64,000 nt of DNA from Camarhynchus parvulus (taxonomy: Eukaryota; Chordata; Aves; Passeriformes; Thraupidae), in assembly GCF_901933205.1 (NCBI RefSeq), contig NC_044576.1, positions 11,503,024-11,567,023 of the forward strand, read 5' to 3'. Of the stretch, positions 50,001-62,580 are shown piece by piece. The position numbers were made by a program, and so were the translations under genes. Positions within the stretch are counted from its first letter, which is position 1. Every line of letters begins with the position of its first letter. The notes beneath the pieces are model-generated. The model had not been told where the DNA came from, did not search any database, and worked only from the letters and a program-made list of their open reading frames with translations.

Positions 50001-53000
50001 CCTGAAATTCTCATTACAGAATTATAACCAACTGCAACCCCCCCAAAACATTCATTTCAGAGGACATAATCTGTTTCAACATTTTCATGGTTCAGTTGCT
50101 GCAACAGCCTCCTGGATTTGCTGCTGGTCTGCTGTGCAGCAGACCCCTAGAAATTCTGCCAGAGAACACCTCAATCATCTAGATTAGCACAGTCTTTCCC
50201 TAAAGCAGTGTTTTCCCACTCTTGCTGTCCCATTTTACATGACTCAGCAATGGAGTTTCACACTGAAGACAATTCCACATTCTAGTTGATGGTTTGCTTT
50301 TTTATTGCTATTTCTTTTCAGGGTTGAAAGAGAGCTGCTTTTGTAGCCTTAAGGCACGTGGCAGGAGGAGATGGAAACGTTTCTTTCATAATCTTCCTGA
50401 TTATAGAGCCCTTTGATCCTAGAAGATTTACATTCAACTGAAACAAAAACTGAGACAAAACAACCATTTGCAATCACTGGTCACTGGTACAATTTGGAGT
50501 ATCTTATCGGGCAGGCTAATAACAAATTGGCATAACCTCTCAGACACACATACAGGAATATCTATCACATTATTTTAAAAAAACCACAATGGAGGAGAAA
50601 GAAACTTTCCAAGTTTTGGCTAAATCTGTTTGAAAGAGAGTGTTATCCTGTTAGTACAGAAGAATCTAAAGATAGTGACATCAAAGCACCAGGAGAGCAG
50701 TGCTCTTCCTCATGTAGTGCACTGTGCCAGCAAATTCTTTGCTGAAGATGACACTGTGGCAAAGTGGTGGCTTAAATTTAGACACTTGCTAAATTGAGAG
50801 CTGTTGGAAAACTGCATAGAGACCTAAGAATCTGTGAGTATACCTATCTGAAATGCTGCAGGTAGTGTTAATGGTCCCTTTTACATTGCCACAGACCTAA
50901 ATCCCAGCTAACCTGCACATCTGTGCCAACGTGGTTTGCTCCTCTCTGATGCTGAACCTGCTGACTTGCAAACTGAAGCACAGCTGTACAGCCTGTCCAG
51001 CTAGGACATGAGAGGGATTGCTGTGCCATCTTTGGCAATTCTTTGTCTATTCTGACTAGAAAATGAAGAAATCAGAAGGTAGAGATGCATGAAATGACAC
51101 ACTAGTTGACTGTAGTAGATGTTTATACCGTTCTAGCTAAAAGTGAAAATCTGAGCAGAATGGAGAGGAAGAGGATAGTGTTGGAAGCTTGGAGGAAGCA
51201 GCAATCACTGCCCAAAATGGAACAGTCTGTTGAGATAGTCTTGCCATAGTCTTGAACAGTTTTGCCATTTCCTCAGCTGATACTGCTGCCCTTCAGTCTG
51301 TATATTCTCCAGTGTTCTCTGCAGTCAGACTTCAAACAGCTGAGAGAGTGGCATGTCTGCAATTTCCTAACCTGACAGCTATACCTTACTGCTAGGAACT
51401 TTCTTCTTAGACATTTAAACCGAGGTCTCACATCTAATACTAGGAAGAAGATGAGTAGCAACACCTCCCACCACTTACTTTACAACAGCTTGACAATGTT
51501 CACTTAATACTGCTCACAGCAATTCTTTATTCCCTTGGAATTGATGTATCTACAGAAGTGTCATTCTGCTTCTGAAGTCTATAGGAGCATTTACTTATTT
51601 ACTAGCAAAACATCATCTAGATTGGGATTTTGACACCAAATCTTACTGCAGTTTTATGAAACTGAGTACTTGATACATTAAGGCTCCTTTAGAAAACCTG
51701 ATACATTTGGTTTTTTCCTTATGGATTATTTTCCTAAGTTTTACTTGTTACTTTATAAAAATAACTTTCTGCTTACATCTTAATCTATGCTTACACAAAC
51801 ATAAGTCACCTCAGCAAACTAGAATTCCCACAATCTGAAATCCTCATCTCCAACATTTTGGAAACTTGGTCAGAATTTTAAAACCACCTCATCCAGTTCA
51901 GCACTGTGCTTTGATGACCTTGGGGACCAGTCTTTTAAATGTCAGCTACCAAATTTCCAAATCAGTCACCAATAATTTATATTTCTAGCTGCACAAGCAC
52001 CTTTTTCCCTCAACACTTGATAGACGAAGCACTTTTTAGCATTTGCTAGATTCTTAGCTCAAAAGACAAAAACAAAACTTAATTTTTACTGACACTTGTG
52101 GAGTTTTCCCACCCTGCCTGGGAAGCCTAAATACAAGCAGACTGGAGCAGAACAGGAACAAAGCAGCCATGCTGGAGGAACTTGCTCTAAAAGCACAGCT
52201 GAGCATGCTGAGTTCCCAATGCACCGGAGACACAAACAATAATGCAAAGTGAGGATGGAAGCTCTTGCTGTGAAACCCCTTGTTGTCCTGCATCTCTAAG
52301 AATATGTCCAGCCCAGAAGAATTTACATGAAGATGGGAGTGAGGCTGCCCAGCTCAGAGGTACAGCCAGTGCATGCAACTCTGCATAAAGCCCTTTGTGT
52401 GTGCGAGGGGCCAGTCTCTTGCCCAGGGAGCCATGTCTTTTTGTCTACCCACTGGGCTGCTGCCTGCTGCTCCTTATTAGGGCCCCTGCCTCTACAGGCA
52501 TTTCTTGGTACAGTCAGTGCAAGCATTTTTTAACTATTACTTACAAAATGGCAGTGGCTTCCCCAAGGCCATATCTTTGTTTCTTTGTACAATGCTGTGA
52601 TTGTGTAAATTGTCTTGCGTAAGCACATCAGCCCACTCTGGAATTAATTTTTTCCCCCCTTATGGCCTTTCATTGTTGTTCTTTTATGGTGGGATTTGTT
52701 CTTTTGCCATCTTGTCACAAATCCATTCCTGTGGCTATGTCACTTTTAAGAAACAGCATGGCTAAGTCTGGCCTTTCAATTTGCAGAGGTCTGGGGAGCA
52801 GCTACTTCTGCTGAGAGCACTGTTGTCAGCAAACTGAATGGGCTTCCTAGCATCATCACAAAACCTCAGAGTCCCCAAAATCATGAAACCCAAAGCAGCC
52901 ACTTGTGTTCTTATGTCATAATCCTTTCCTGCATATAGCTCAACAGACTGTCTTCTAAATTCAGTGATGTGACTTGTGACATCAAAGCTGGGAGTGTGAG

Positions 53001-53372
53001 AGAGCTTCCTCTCTTAGGGATGATCAGGCAAACAAGTCCTTGAATCTTGAATGCAGACACTGCAAGCCTCAGCATCGTGTATGGATATTTCTTCTTTCAT
53101 TTGTATAAAGAGCAAACCACAAGTGAAAACCAGAGTCTGTGAGAAACCTGCAGTTTCAAGATGGCACAGCATTTTGGAGCATGTTTGTCTCCACCCATCT
53201 CTACCTTAGCTGTAATCCTGCTTCAAGATGTGTTTTAGTAGTGTACAAGATCCCTCCCTGGGTAATGGATCTGACACTATTTCCTCAGCTGCTAATATTC
53301 ATCTGCCAAGTTATAAAAGGCTAACAGGAAAGCACATGTAGAGGCCTCCCTTTTTTCTTTTGCTACAAACAG

Positions 53373-53533
53373 AAGAGGTCTGGCTGACCAGCAGGCTTTG
53401 CCGGCTCAGCGTGTGCAAGAGCCCATCAGGAGATGTCTATATGGGGGGACACTGCTACAGGACAGACCCTCAGAGTTTATTACAGGCCATGTCTGCAGAA
53501 ACCATCCCAGCTGACCCTGACAGCATTGCACAG
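53373..53533 (+). CDS. Speculative exon in ZCCHC24 intron 2
   Basis: A strong pyrimidine tract (cccttttttcttttgctac) and acceptor aaacag precede 161 bp open in one frame (phase 1 in, 0 out), ending at a weak donor (gcacag|gttgtc). The peptide contains SRLCRLSVCKSPSGDVYMGG and HCYRTDPQSLLQAMSAE. Its phase would accept the candidate at 44754-44876. No homology recognised; chance is likely. Confidence 0.12.
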
Positions 53534-55123
53534 GTTGTCAGCTATGCAGCAGCCCCATCTGGAGCTCAGGAATACAATAGTCAATTTGACATTAGGCAGG
53601 AAAGAGTTAACTATCAGGCTTTCTTGTAAGAAAGGAAAATTGCACTTAATTAGCTCATGCCACCTAGAAGGATTGAGACTATGTTTTTAGCTAAAGATCC
53701 ACTCAAAGGGAACACATAAATCAGGATCAGTATTGTTGATTTACCAGAAAGGGTGTAATCCAAATCCCTGTTATCCAAAATGTGTTGGTTTGTCATTATA
53801 AAGCAGCACCCATGGAGTTCACTTCTTACCATGTGTACAAATACAGTCACATACTCCACTAAGTGACCAGTAATGAATAAGCCCAAGTTTAACTGAGGGC
53901 AATGGAAATTCCATTGTCTTCCACTAAGCTTTGAAATGAGCCTGAGTCAGACATACAGAATTTTTGCATGTGTGTTTGTTATAATACAGTCATACTTCAG
54001 TGAACAATGTTGCAAGATGTAAAATATTATGTTCAAATACTCTAAGCTCTGTACATAAAATAAATCACTTCTATTCATCATGTTTGCCCTTACAAATCTA
54101 TTGTTTTAGCCACATTAAAAAACAATCAATATTCATAAGGCTTGAATGCTATAAAGGTTCCGATCAGCATCACAGACAAACCACTAAAAAAAAGTGAGAA
54201 ATTTCCTTCCTATAAATAAATTGTGTCATCTTCAACACAAAAATTTAGAAAGAGTTTACCTCCTAATGTTAAGTGATAGATTATTTAAAAGCTATACTGT
54301 CTGAATGATGCTAGATAAATATAAGGTTATGCTGCTGTTGTCAAAAGAACTTAAGGAGCTTGATGAGGGTTAGAAGTATTTTGTCTTTGAATGGCATGAT
54401 TGTGATATCACCCCTGAGTCTAACATTAGATTTTATTCAAATAAAATCAATTAGCATAAAACAAAAATGCTGCAAGAAAGTGGAAGCTGCCTTTGTAACA
54501 GTGATTCTCCAGGTATGCCTCACTCCCTTTTCTCCCCCCAATTGCTCACTAAACTGCTTGTGCATTTCTGGTGAGCTGAAAGATCCACAGTCCACATTTC
54601 CTAGAACCACTTCTGGAAGACTGTGAATCTCAGTGATCCAGAATTAAATACTCTTTTGGCAGCATACTGAAAAGCAACCTTATCAGCTCTTTCTCTTGAC
54701 TTGTGTTAGCTGCATGGCTCATCTACAAGTATCAGACCTAAATATTTTCAATTCAGAATTGGATCTGAATGAAGAGCTGTTTTTTACAGGCTGAGATATT
54801 GTTAATGTTACCCTGGGCTATGCTTCTGAGGCTGTGTTTGGCATGTGTCCTCAGCTGAAATACTTTGTGTTTACTGCTATCAGTATTACTCATGTTCATG
54901 CTGTTTGTGTCTCAGCACACCTGATCTCTGAATTTCAAAGGAAACTCTAAGTAGAACTCTGGTGCTGGTTGCCAGCTAAAGCTGCTGAGCACCTGCCTTT
55001 AAACACTGCTGCTGTGCTCCTCCTGCTAGCACTGGAGCACAGTCTGTTCATCATGCCTGGACTTCTCTGCTAACACTAACAAGACTTGGTTTAAAAACAT
55101 TTAGATTAATCTGTACCTCTGCA

Positions 55124-55138
55124 TTTTTTTTTTTTTTT
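55124..55138. repeat. Poly(T) run, 15 bp
   Basis: An uninterrupted run of 15 T. No retrotransposed sequence was recognised on the adjoining side. Confidence 0.8.
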
Positions 55139-58100
55139 GAAGCTTGGCCTAGCTAGCAAGAGCAAGATTTCTGTTGTGTTAAGGAAGGAAAATTCTGAAA
55201 AGCAATAAAAATGGGAAATAGCTCATTTGGAAATGACCTGATTGGTCATATTGTTTATCCCATAATCTTAGGAATCTTGAAAATATTAATTCTGTTTATA
55301 CTTCAGCTTCAGCTACAGCAGAAAGTATTGGTGGTGCTGTTCATCTTGGTCTGAGCAAGTAATGGTGAGAACAAGCTTATTGACAGAACTAAAATACATG
55401 GAGGTAGCAGGAGATAAGACCTGCTTTTTGTGTTTTTCTTGAAGAAAATCCTGAAATACAGAGTTAGCATGATGAGGCCTCAAGAGAATATGTGAAGATG
55501 ATCAACTGCAGAGATCATGTATATGTCAAGAGATAGCAAAAATCACCAGAAAGGTACAAGATCACTAGCTATATGCAAAATATAGCAAAGGGGAGAATTA
55601 AACCCTTATTAATCCTAGCTTTCAGTGTTCTAAAATCAATTTATAAGAAGACATATAGCTTTTTTCTCCAGCAATAGTGTCCTCCCTGCCTGCCCAGGTC
55701 AGGGCCATGCCAAGCTGACACCAGCCAGTGACCCGTGGGCTCTGCACCATTTGATGTGCAGAGCAGACAGGGAGGCAGCAGCTCTGGCCAGCAGGTGGAT
55801 GGGCACTAAGGGAAAAGTAAGAATTAATCCAGGGAAACCTGCTTTGGGGATGAATCTAGCACTATTTTTATATTACTGATCAGAGCAGTTCAAATGGCTT
55901 ATGTGGAAGGAGATGAGGAGTAATGGATGTTCTATAAAGATGACGTTGTAGAATTTTGTTTTCTTCCTGGGGAACAGGCAAAACAGATCTGTGTGTTTCT
56001 TGCCAGGAAAACGAAAACAGAATTAAGCTGTAAAGCAAGCCCTCATTTTCTGGGATGCTCAATGAAGACATTATCCTTAAAATTCCCACATAGTAAGATT
56101 TTTAAATTTTCAAATGGTGTTTCTGCCAGAGTATATACAGGAATGGGAATCAGACATAGCATGACAAAAGGCTTAAGTATGTAAAGTCTTTAGATAATCA
56201 TCACTCTTTCCTATTTTCTTTCATTTGTTTTTGATTAAACTGTCCTTTAAACAGACATTTCTATCCTCTTCAAACTGAATGCTAAGGACTCCAAATTTAG
56301 TAGGAAAAATATAATCACCATACAGACCAGAATAACAAAAACTGTTGTTGAGGGTCATGGAACTGAGCTAAGAACAATTTCAGCAACCAGGCTTATAGAC
56401 TGCTCAGCCTGTTTAGAAATATCATCTCAAAACTGTTTACTTACACATGATGTGACTAAGTACTGAAAATTTAAGATAGGTGCTTAGTTCATTGAAATAA
56501 CTATTAATTGACTGTTGCTATATATTCCCCTCCCAAAATACACAACCTGAAAATTAGCATTCTAGGAAATCCAGATGCATGCAAAGAACTATTTCAACCC
56601 AATCACCTATCCCACAGAGGATGCCTGTATTTCTACTTTTTGTGGAATTGCCTGATTTTGGGAGGATGACAAAGGGCAACAAGTCATGATGTGGACAGCA
56701 TGCAAACACAAACCTAAGTTTCCAAAAAGTGTTTCTTATATTGGAAAACAAAGCCCAGACACATCCCCTTCAGGTCTTCTTTGGCACTAGGTTCTTTGAG
56801 GTATTGTCAAGAAAAGACAGGAGTTTAGTTCAGTTCTATGAAAAAGGAAGTGGAAATCCCGTCCTTTAGGTTGCAGTCTTGAAAATAGCTATATAATATG
56901 ATAATAACAGGGTAGATTTTTATTTTTCAAGAGCTGATATGATGTGAATGTGGGCTCTTTGGAGGCAGAGATGTGTCCTCCATATGCCAGTTATTTCCCC
57001 ATTTGAACAGAGAAATATGGGCATGGAGGTCTTTAGATTCCTGCAGACAGCTCAGGGCTGAGCACAGCTTTGCAGGCTCTGCTACAAACATATCCTTTTT
57101 GCTAGAGAGCAGCATGCCAGCAGGGAGTGACAAAACAGAATAACATGTACACACGGTTTTCAAAACAGAGTTTTCAAAGCTCTGTTACAGTTCTTAAACA
57201 CTGATAGAGACCAGTTACCAAGTGTGCATCACCCATGAGAAAAAAAGAATTTCAGTTCTTTGAAGTGGTTTAGAGTGAGAAACCAACCTGTACCTGTGCA
57301 TACAGTTGAAGAAATGAATATATAGAGCTGACAGTTTTCTCTATGTCCTCAGTATAAAGTGCAGCTAAAGGAGCTACACCTTCTGTTCATGCACAGGTGA
57401 AGATTGCTCCGTGTCCCCCTCTCCTTTCACAAGGTTCATTCAGCAACTTCACACCAGCTTTTCTCCAGCATCTGCATCAGCTAAACTAACAGAGCACAGA
57501 GGAGCTCAGAGCTGGACTAAAGGAGACTCCAACTGTCCCAAGAACTTTTCACAGACACAAATCTTGGCCTGGCAAGAGTGCAAAGAAGGCCATGGGAAAA
57601 ACATATCCAAGCATGCAGGAGGCCAGGCAGGCCTGATGTGTAGCAGTGTCTGATGGTCTGTCACCACCATGACTTGGAGAGCTGCTCACTTAGAGGGGCT
57701 AATGAGATCACTTTGAAAATGTGGTCTGAAACCTTCTCCCTCCCCCCCCTTCTCCTCTTTTGAGTACAGACTTCCTTCCAATAATCTTTCATTTTCCAAG
57801 AGAAACAGTCACAAGCTCCATCTTTAAAGGAATACATCATACATAAAGATTACAACCCAATTGGAAAATGAATAATGACATATTTCTTCTAAAGAGGTTA
57901 AACTGATATCAAGAGATCTTTTTATAAGCCTGGAATGTGTGTAAGGGTCCCACTAACCACAGCCAAGCTGAGGCACAGGGCTTTCCATCTGTGCTGACCT
58001 TCATCACAGCCCCTGCCTGAGGTGGGCAGCACATCATCCCACAGACTATTAAATGGCACACAGAGGAGTAAGGCATGAACTGAGAAAAGCTAGATTCAGT

Positions 58101-59296
58101 CCCAGGCAGCTCTTCCCAGGCCTGTCCTCAACCACACAGCTTTTTGCCCCAGAATGATCTCCCTGTGTACACACTTCAGTGTAGAAAAACAGCATTTGAA
58201 ATTAATATCTCAGAAGTTTCTGTTCTTTGAAAATTACATCTGATGTCAGCCTACTGGCAGAACACATCAAGTGCAGGCAAGGGAGAAGGGGAATACAAAG
58301 CAGAGGATGTGAACTTCTACAGAGCTCAAAAGAAAAACTGTTGTTATCGTTGGCCTGAGTATTGTGGCTTTAAATTACAAATTACTTTAAATTGTAAAAA
58401 CATCCATAGCAAGCCCTGGAGAAGAATCCCCAGAATGGCAGTAAATAAAGAGCATCCTGTCCTTCTTTATGCCACAGCTAATGTGGGAGGTAGTTTAAAA
58501 TCCTAGCTTGGCAAGTGCTGCACGTCAGAGTTGATGAGTTGAAAGGATGTGCATGTACACAGACCCAAACAAAGAATTTCTAACACACAGAAAAATTACT
58601 GCACTTAGTGGCTGTTGATGTTGAGCAGTGCAGCAACATTTGCTCTTATACTTGGACAAGTTGTCCTGAATTTTTATAGAGGCTCCCATTACCTTGGAAG
58701 TGGCAGGTGGCTTTTCAGGGATCCTTGGGGCTGCTGTCAGAGGGGAAAGTTAAGCTCACAAAGTACTTCCTTGTCAGATCCCTCACCACCCTGGGAAGAG
58801 GATGGATTTTTCTTTCTGTTTTGTCCCAGGTCTGGAGTCTGGGAGTCCCACCTGCTCCTGCAGCTCACATCCCCTGAAACCAGACCCCATGCAGCAGCTG
58901 CATAAATCACTGGGAACAGGCTGCAGCAGGGTGTCGAGCACTTGGGAGCACATGGGGGAGGGACTCCCTCCTCCCTTGCAGGCCTCCATCTTCCCCTAAA
59001 GTAAACAGCAGCAGTCCCCACTGTGAACCCAGTTGCGAAACCTCGTGGCTCTGAACTTTAACTCTGTGATGAGCAGCCAGCCCTTGCATGGGCTGTGCAG
59101 CTGAGAGAGAGCTCCTCTGGCCTGTGTTCTGCTGCTGCCAGCCAGGGAATTCTTTCCATAGCTTGTACAGACACCCTAGGAAAGGCAGCCTGCTTGCAAA
59201 TGTGCAGCTGAACGAGGTGGTGTGGGCAGCTTAATGCATCATTTTTCTGGGGCCGAGTCAAGACCAAAAATGCATTTAAATAAATTGCTAATACCA

Positions 59297-59453
59297 GTTT
59301 ACATACAGTCAGCTCTATCAACATTTATCCCATGTCAGGTAACTTTTAGTTTACATACAGTCAGCTCTATCAACATTTATCCCATCTCAGGTAACTTTTA
59401 GTTTACATACAGTCAGCTCTATCAACATTTATCCCATCTCAGGTAACTTTTAG
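59297..59453. repeat. Tandem repeat, 3 x 52 bp
   Basis: Three head-to-tail copies of a 52 bp unit starting gtttacatacagtcagctct begin at 59297, 59349 and 59401. I see a single difference: catgtcagg in copy 1 against catctcagg in copies 2 and 3. The near-identity points to a young minisatellite, probably variable in copy number between individuals. Confidence 0.95.
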
Positions 59454-62321
59454 TTCTCCTAGAAGCTCTTAGCATAAGAAAGCAGCATAAAAAAGCAGGC
59501 CAGTCAAGTTGTAAAGTTCAGTGACAGATCAGAGTAGTAACTCCCATCTGACTAGATAATGCAAATGATTTTTGGTTCAGACATAATTATAACAACATGT
59601 TGTAGATGCTGATGTGGTTTTTTTCCAAGATGGAATTCCAAAACTAGCAAAAGCTACCACATCACAAATGAGGAAACCACTGCCTTGGTGAAGAGAAGAT
59701 GGTACAACATTAAATCAGTGGAAAAGAAAACCCTCAAAAAGCCAATAGATGCATTGAAGCTATCCATATGCAAAAGTGGTGGTCCAGGGATCTCAGCAGT
59801 AATGCTCTGCAGATGCCTTGCAATCCAAGTCATGTTTAAAGGAATCCTTAAAGTCTCACCCACACAAGAGATTCTGGTTTAAAGCCAGCTCCAGGAAACA
59901 GCATTCTACACTGTTTCTTTCATATGATGAAGACTTTCTGGGTTTTATCATTATGATTATAGCACTCAGATAAAGACTTGGAACCCAGAGCTCTGCATGT
60001 TGAGATGAAGTTTATACCTTCCCCTCTAAACAGTTCTCTCCTGTTGATATTTTAGTTAGAAAAACTTATCTTTTATACCATGTCATGAGGAAATATACTG
60101 TCCTGAATTTTTTTAAAACTCTCTGTAAGCATGGAACCTCCATTCAAATTATTCATATGAGTTCTTACAAAATAAGAACAATGGCTCTCACCTTGATAGA
60201 AATTTTCTGACTTAAGGATCTCATTACTAATGGCTAAACCACTAATTTGGTTGAAATTGAGCTTTCAACCATAAATCTGGGCTTTATTATTTGGGCCTTT
60301 TTTCCTGTCTATCTAAAGATACAGATATGACTGTGCATTCCCAGGCATCAAGAAATAAAACCTGTCTTTGTGTTTTGAGGTGGAGAACCTGACAGGATGA
60401 AAAAGAGGGCTCTAATTGTAACTAGAACTGAAAATGTATTAAAACCAGGAGAGAAAGAAAGAGCTTCAGGAGAGCAGGTCCTTGTTCAGCACTCAGGCTG
60501 TAAATCTCACTGTAGCTCACCCAGGCTCAGGTTTCAGAGCCCTGGAACATCAGCAGGCTAAGCTTGGTGAGATATGCTGTTCACGACGTGGTCCTTGGGC
60601 TCTTGGGAGAGGAATCTCAGTTTAGTCCTTTGTTTGTAGTAGGCTTTGAGCCTTTTCCCATCACTTTGGATGTGGAAGTATGTAAATTTACTACAAAGGT
60701 AAACTGAATTGGGCTCTCTTTTTGTGACAGAGGGGAAGATGGGAGACAGCAAACAATGTGCCATGGGTACAGGACACACAGAATGCCTGAGTGAAATTTG
60801 AGGTGTGTAACCCTCCTGTAACTGCATTCGAGCTCCTTGCTGCTCACTGTTTGAAATGCTGTCACTGCCATTGTTCCATTGTTGTTCTACCAGTACACAG
60901 CTTGGCTTAATCTTTTTATTTCTTCTTCTGTTGGGATGGGGAGCCATTAGATGTACCTGAACTACACTTCACCACTCTCTTTCCTAAAATCCAGGACCTT
61001 CTCAGGAACATCTGCTCCTGCCTGCTTTCCTACCAGTTCCACAGAGAATTGTTTCATCCAATACACATCATCCAGAGAGAGAAGGAAAGAGATTTCCTCT
61101 CTCTCTTCCTTTCTTTCCACAGCATGGAAAAAACTAACTGGGATGGCTAAGTTTTGAGGCCTCCCTTGTGCAAAGACACCTAACCCAACCATCCTATGAG
61201 CAGCTGCATAGCTCTGACTTACATCAGCAGGATTCTGGCATCTTCAGCTAAAATCTATCTTCACTGGAGTATTTTTTTTTTGCTGCCTTCATTATGTATC
61301 TTCTTTTAGTTAACTATACTCCAAAGAAGGATAGATCTATTGGATATATTCCAATACAAGAACACTCCTTCTGCAGGCTATCTGGAACCCTGGTTAGCCC
61401 AGGATTACGTACTTTCAATGCACACCTTTCTGTAGCTTGTAATATTTCATTAAAAAAAAATAAAAATCAAGCTCTCTCTGGAACATAAGCTGGTGCCAGA
61501 GGTTATAGTTAATTCTAGCAAGTGGACAGAAATTTTCCTCCCTAATTTTGTTTTCCTCAGGGAGTAGTGGTTTCCATGTAAACACTTCTATGAGCAGGCC
61601 CTTGGAGACAAGCCTGGAAGAATATATATGCTGCCTAACACATATCCACCATATCTTAGCAGCTAAGAAAAATAATTCTGCGGTCTCACAACACTTCACC
61701 ACTATCACCTCAGCCTGCCTAAGCTAAAAATTAGAAGAAAGACCAAAGAAATGTTGGTATGTTGAGAGAAAGCTATGGCTCATAATGGGTGATATGTTGT
61801 TTCTGGATTTTTTCCCATCTATTCTGCTAGGTTTCTAGCTCCAGGAAATAGTGTTTGAAACCATGAATTATGGTACATAAGGACAGAGAAAACATAACAC
61901 CACAGTCATTCATTTCTCATTGCTACATGGAGCAGTAAGCAGCACCAGCCTTTGACATCCAGAGAATTTGCTCTAAAGTTTAGATCATTGTAAAACATAC
62001 AAAGGACTTTTTTCTTCTCTGTTTTTATGTAGGGTCTGATACACATTGTCTTAATATAGAAGATCCCCTTTGATGTCCATTCACATTTCATAAGCCAAGA
62101 GGAAAATAGTTAGGGCCTTGGAGGACAAGGGGAAAAAATGTAAATGTAAGTTATTCTTGGAAGTAATTTGGATCCCAGCTCCAGACCAGAGAATCTTTGA
62201 ACCTGCCTGAGCAAACTGCTCAGTGTCTGAGCCCAGCCCAACACTGGATTTGCAGCTATGAAATGGACAAATCCAAACCATGGACCTGGTTGCTCATAAG
62301 CTCCTGAACATTCTGTATTTC

Positions 62322-62359
62322 TGGTTTGTTTGTTTTTTGTGGGTTTGGGTTTTTTTTTT
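62322..62359. repeat. G/T-only tract, 38 bp
   Basis: The run starting tggtttgtttgttttttgtg contains only G and T and ends in a T10 block before a C at 62360. Tracts of this kind are abundant in songbird genomes in my recollection. They resemble decayed retroposon tails, but no body is recognisable here. Confidence 0.65.
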
Positions 62360-62562
62360 CATCCTGAACGCTCTCCTAGTTATTTATACAAGACACCTCT
62401 GAATCTTTTGGTTAGTTTGGTTGTATTTTTTTCCTCACATGCACTTACTTATAATGCCAAGATGCTATTAAATATTTGTAATGCTTACTAAGCAAAGCTC
62501 TGAGTAGTGAGCCTGGATTAGAGAACCCAGAGATTCCCTCCACAAATTCCAAGTGCAGGCTC

Positions 62563-62580
62563 AAAAAAAAAAAAAAAAAA
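62563..62580. repeat. Poly(A) run, 18 bp
   Basis: An uninterrupted run of 18 A. The sequence to its left shows no recognisable retrocopy. Confidence 0.85.

Noticed and set aside
50127..50144. gtctgctg/cagcagac inverted repeat with a 2 nt spacer
   Set aside because: Eight-bp arms are expected by chance at this scale and nothing nearby supports a function.
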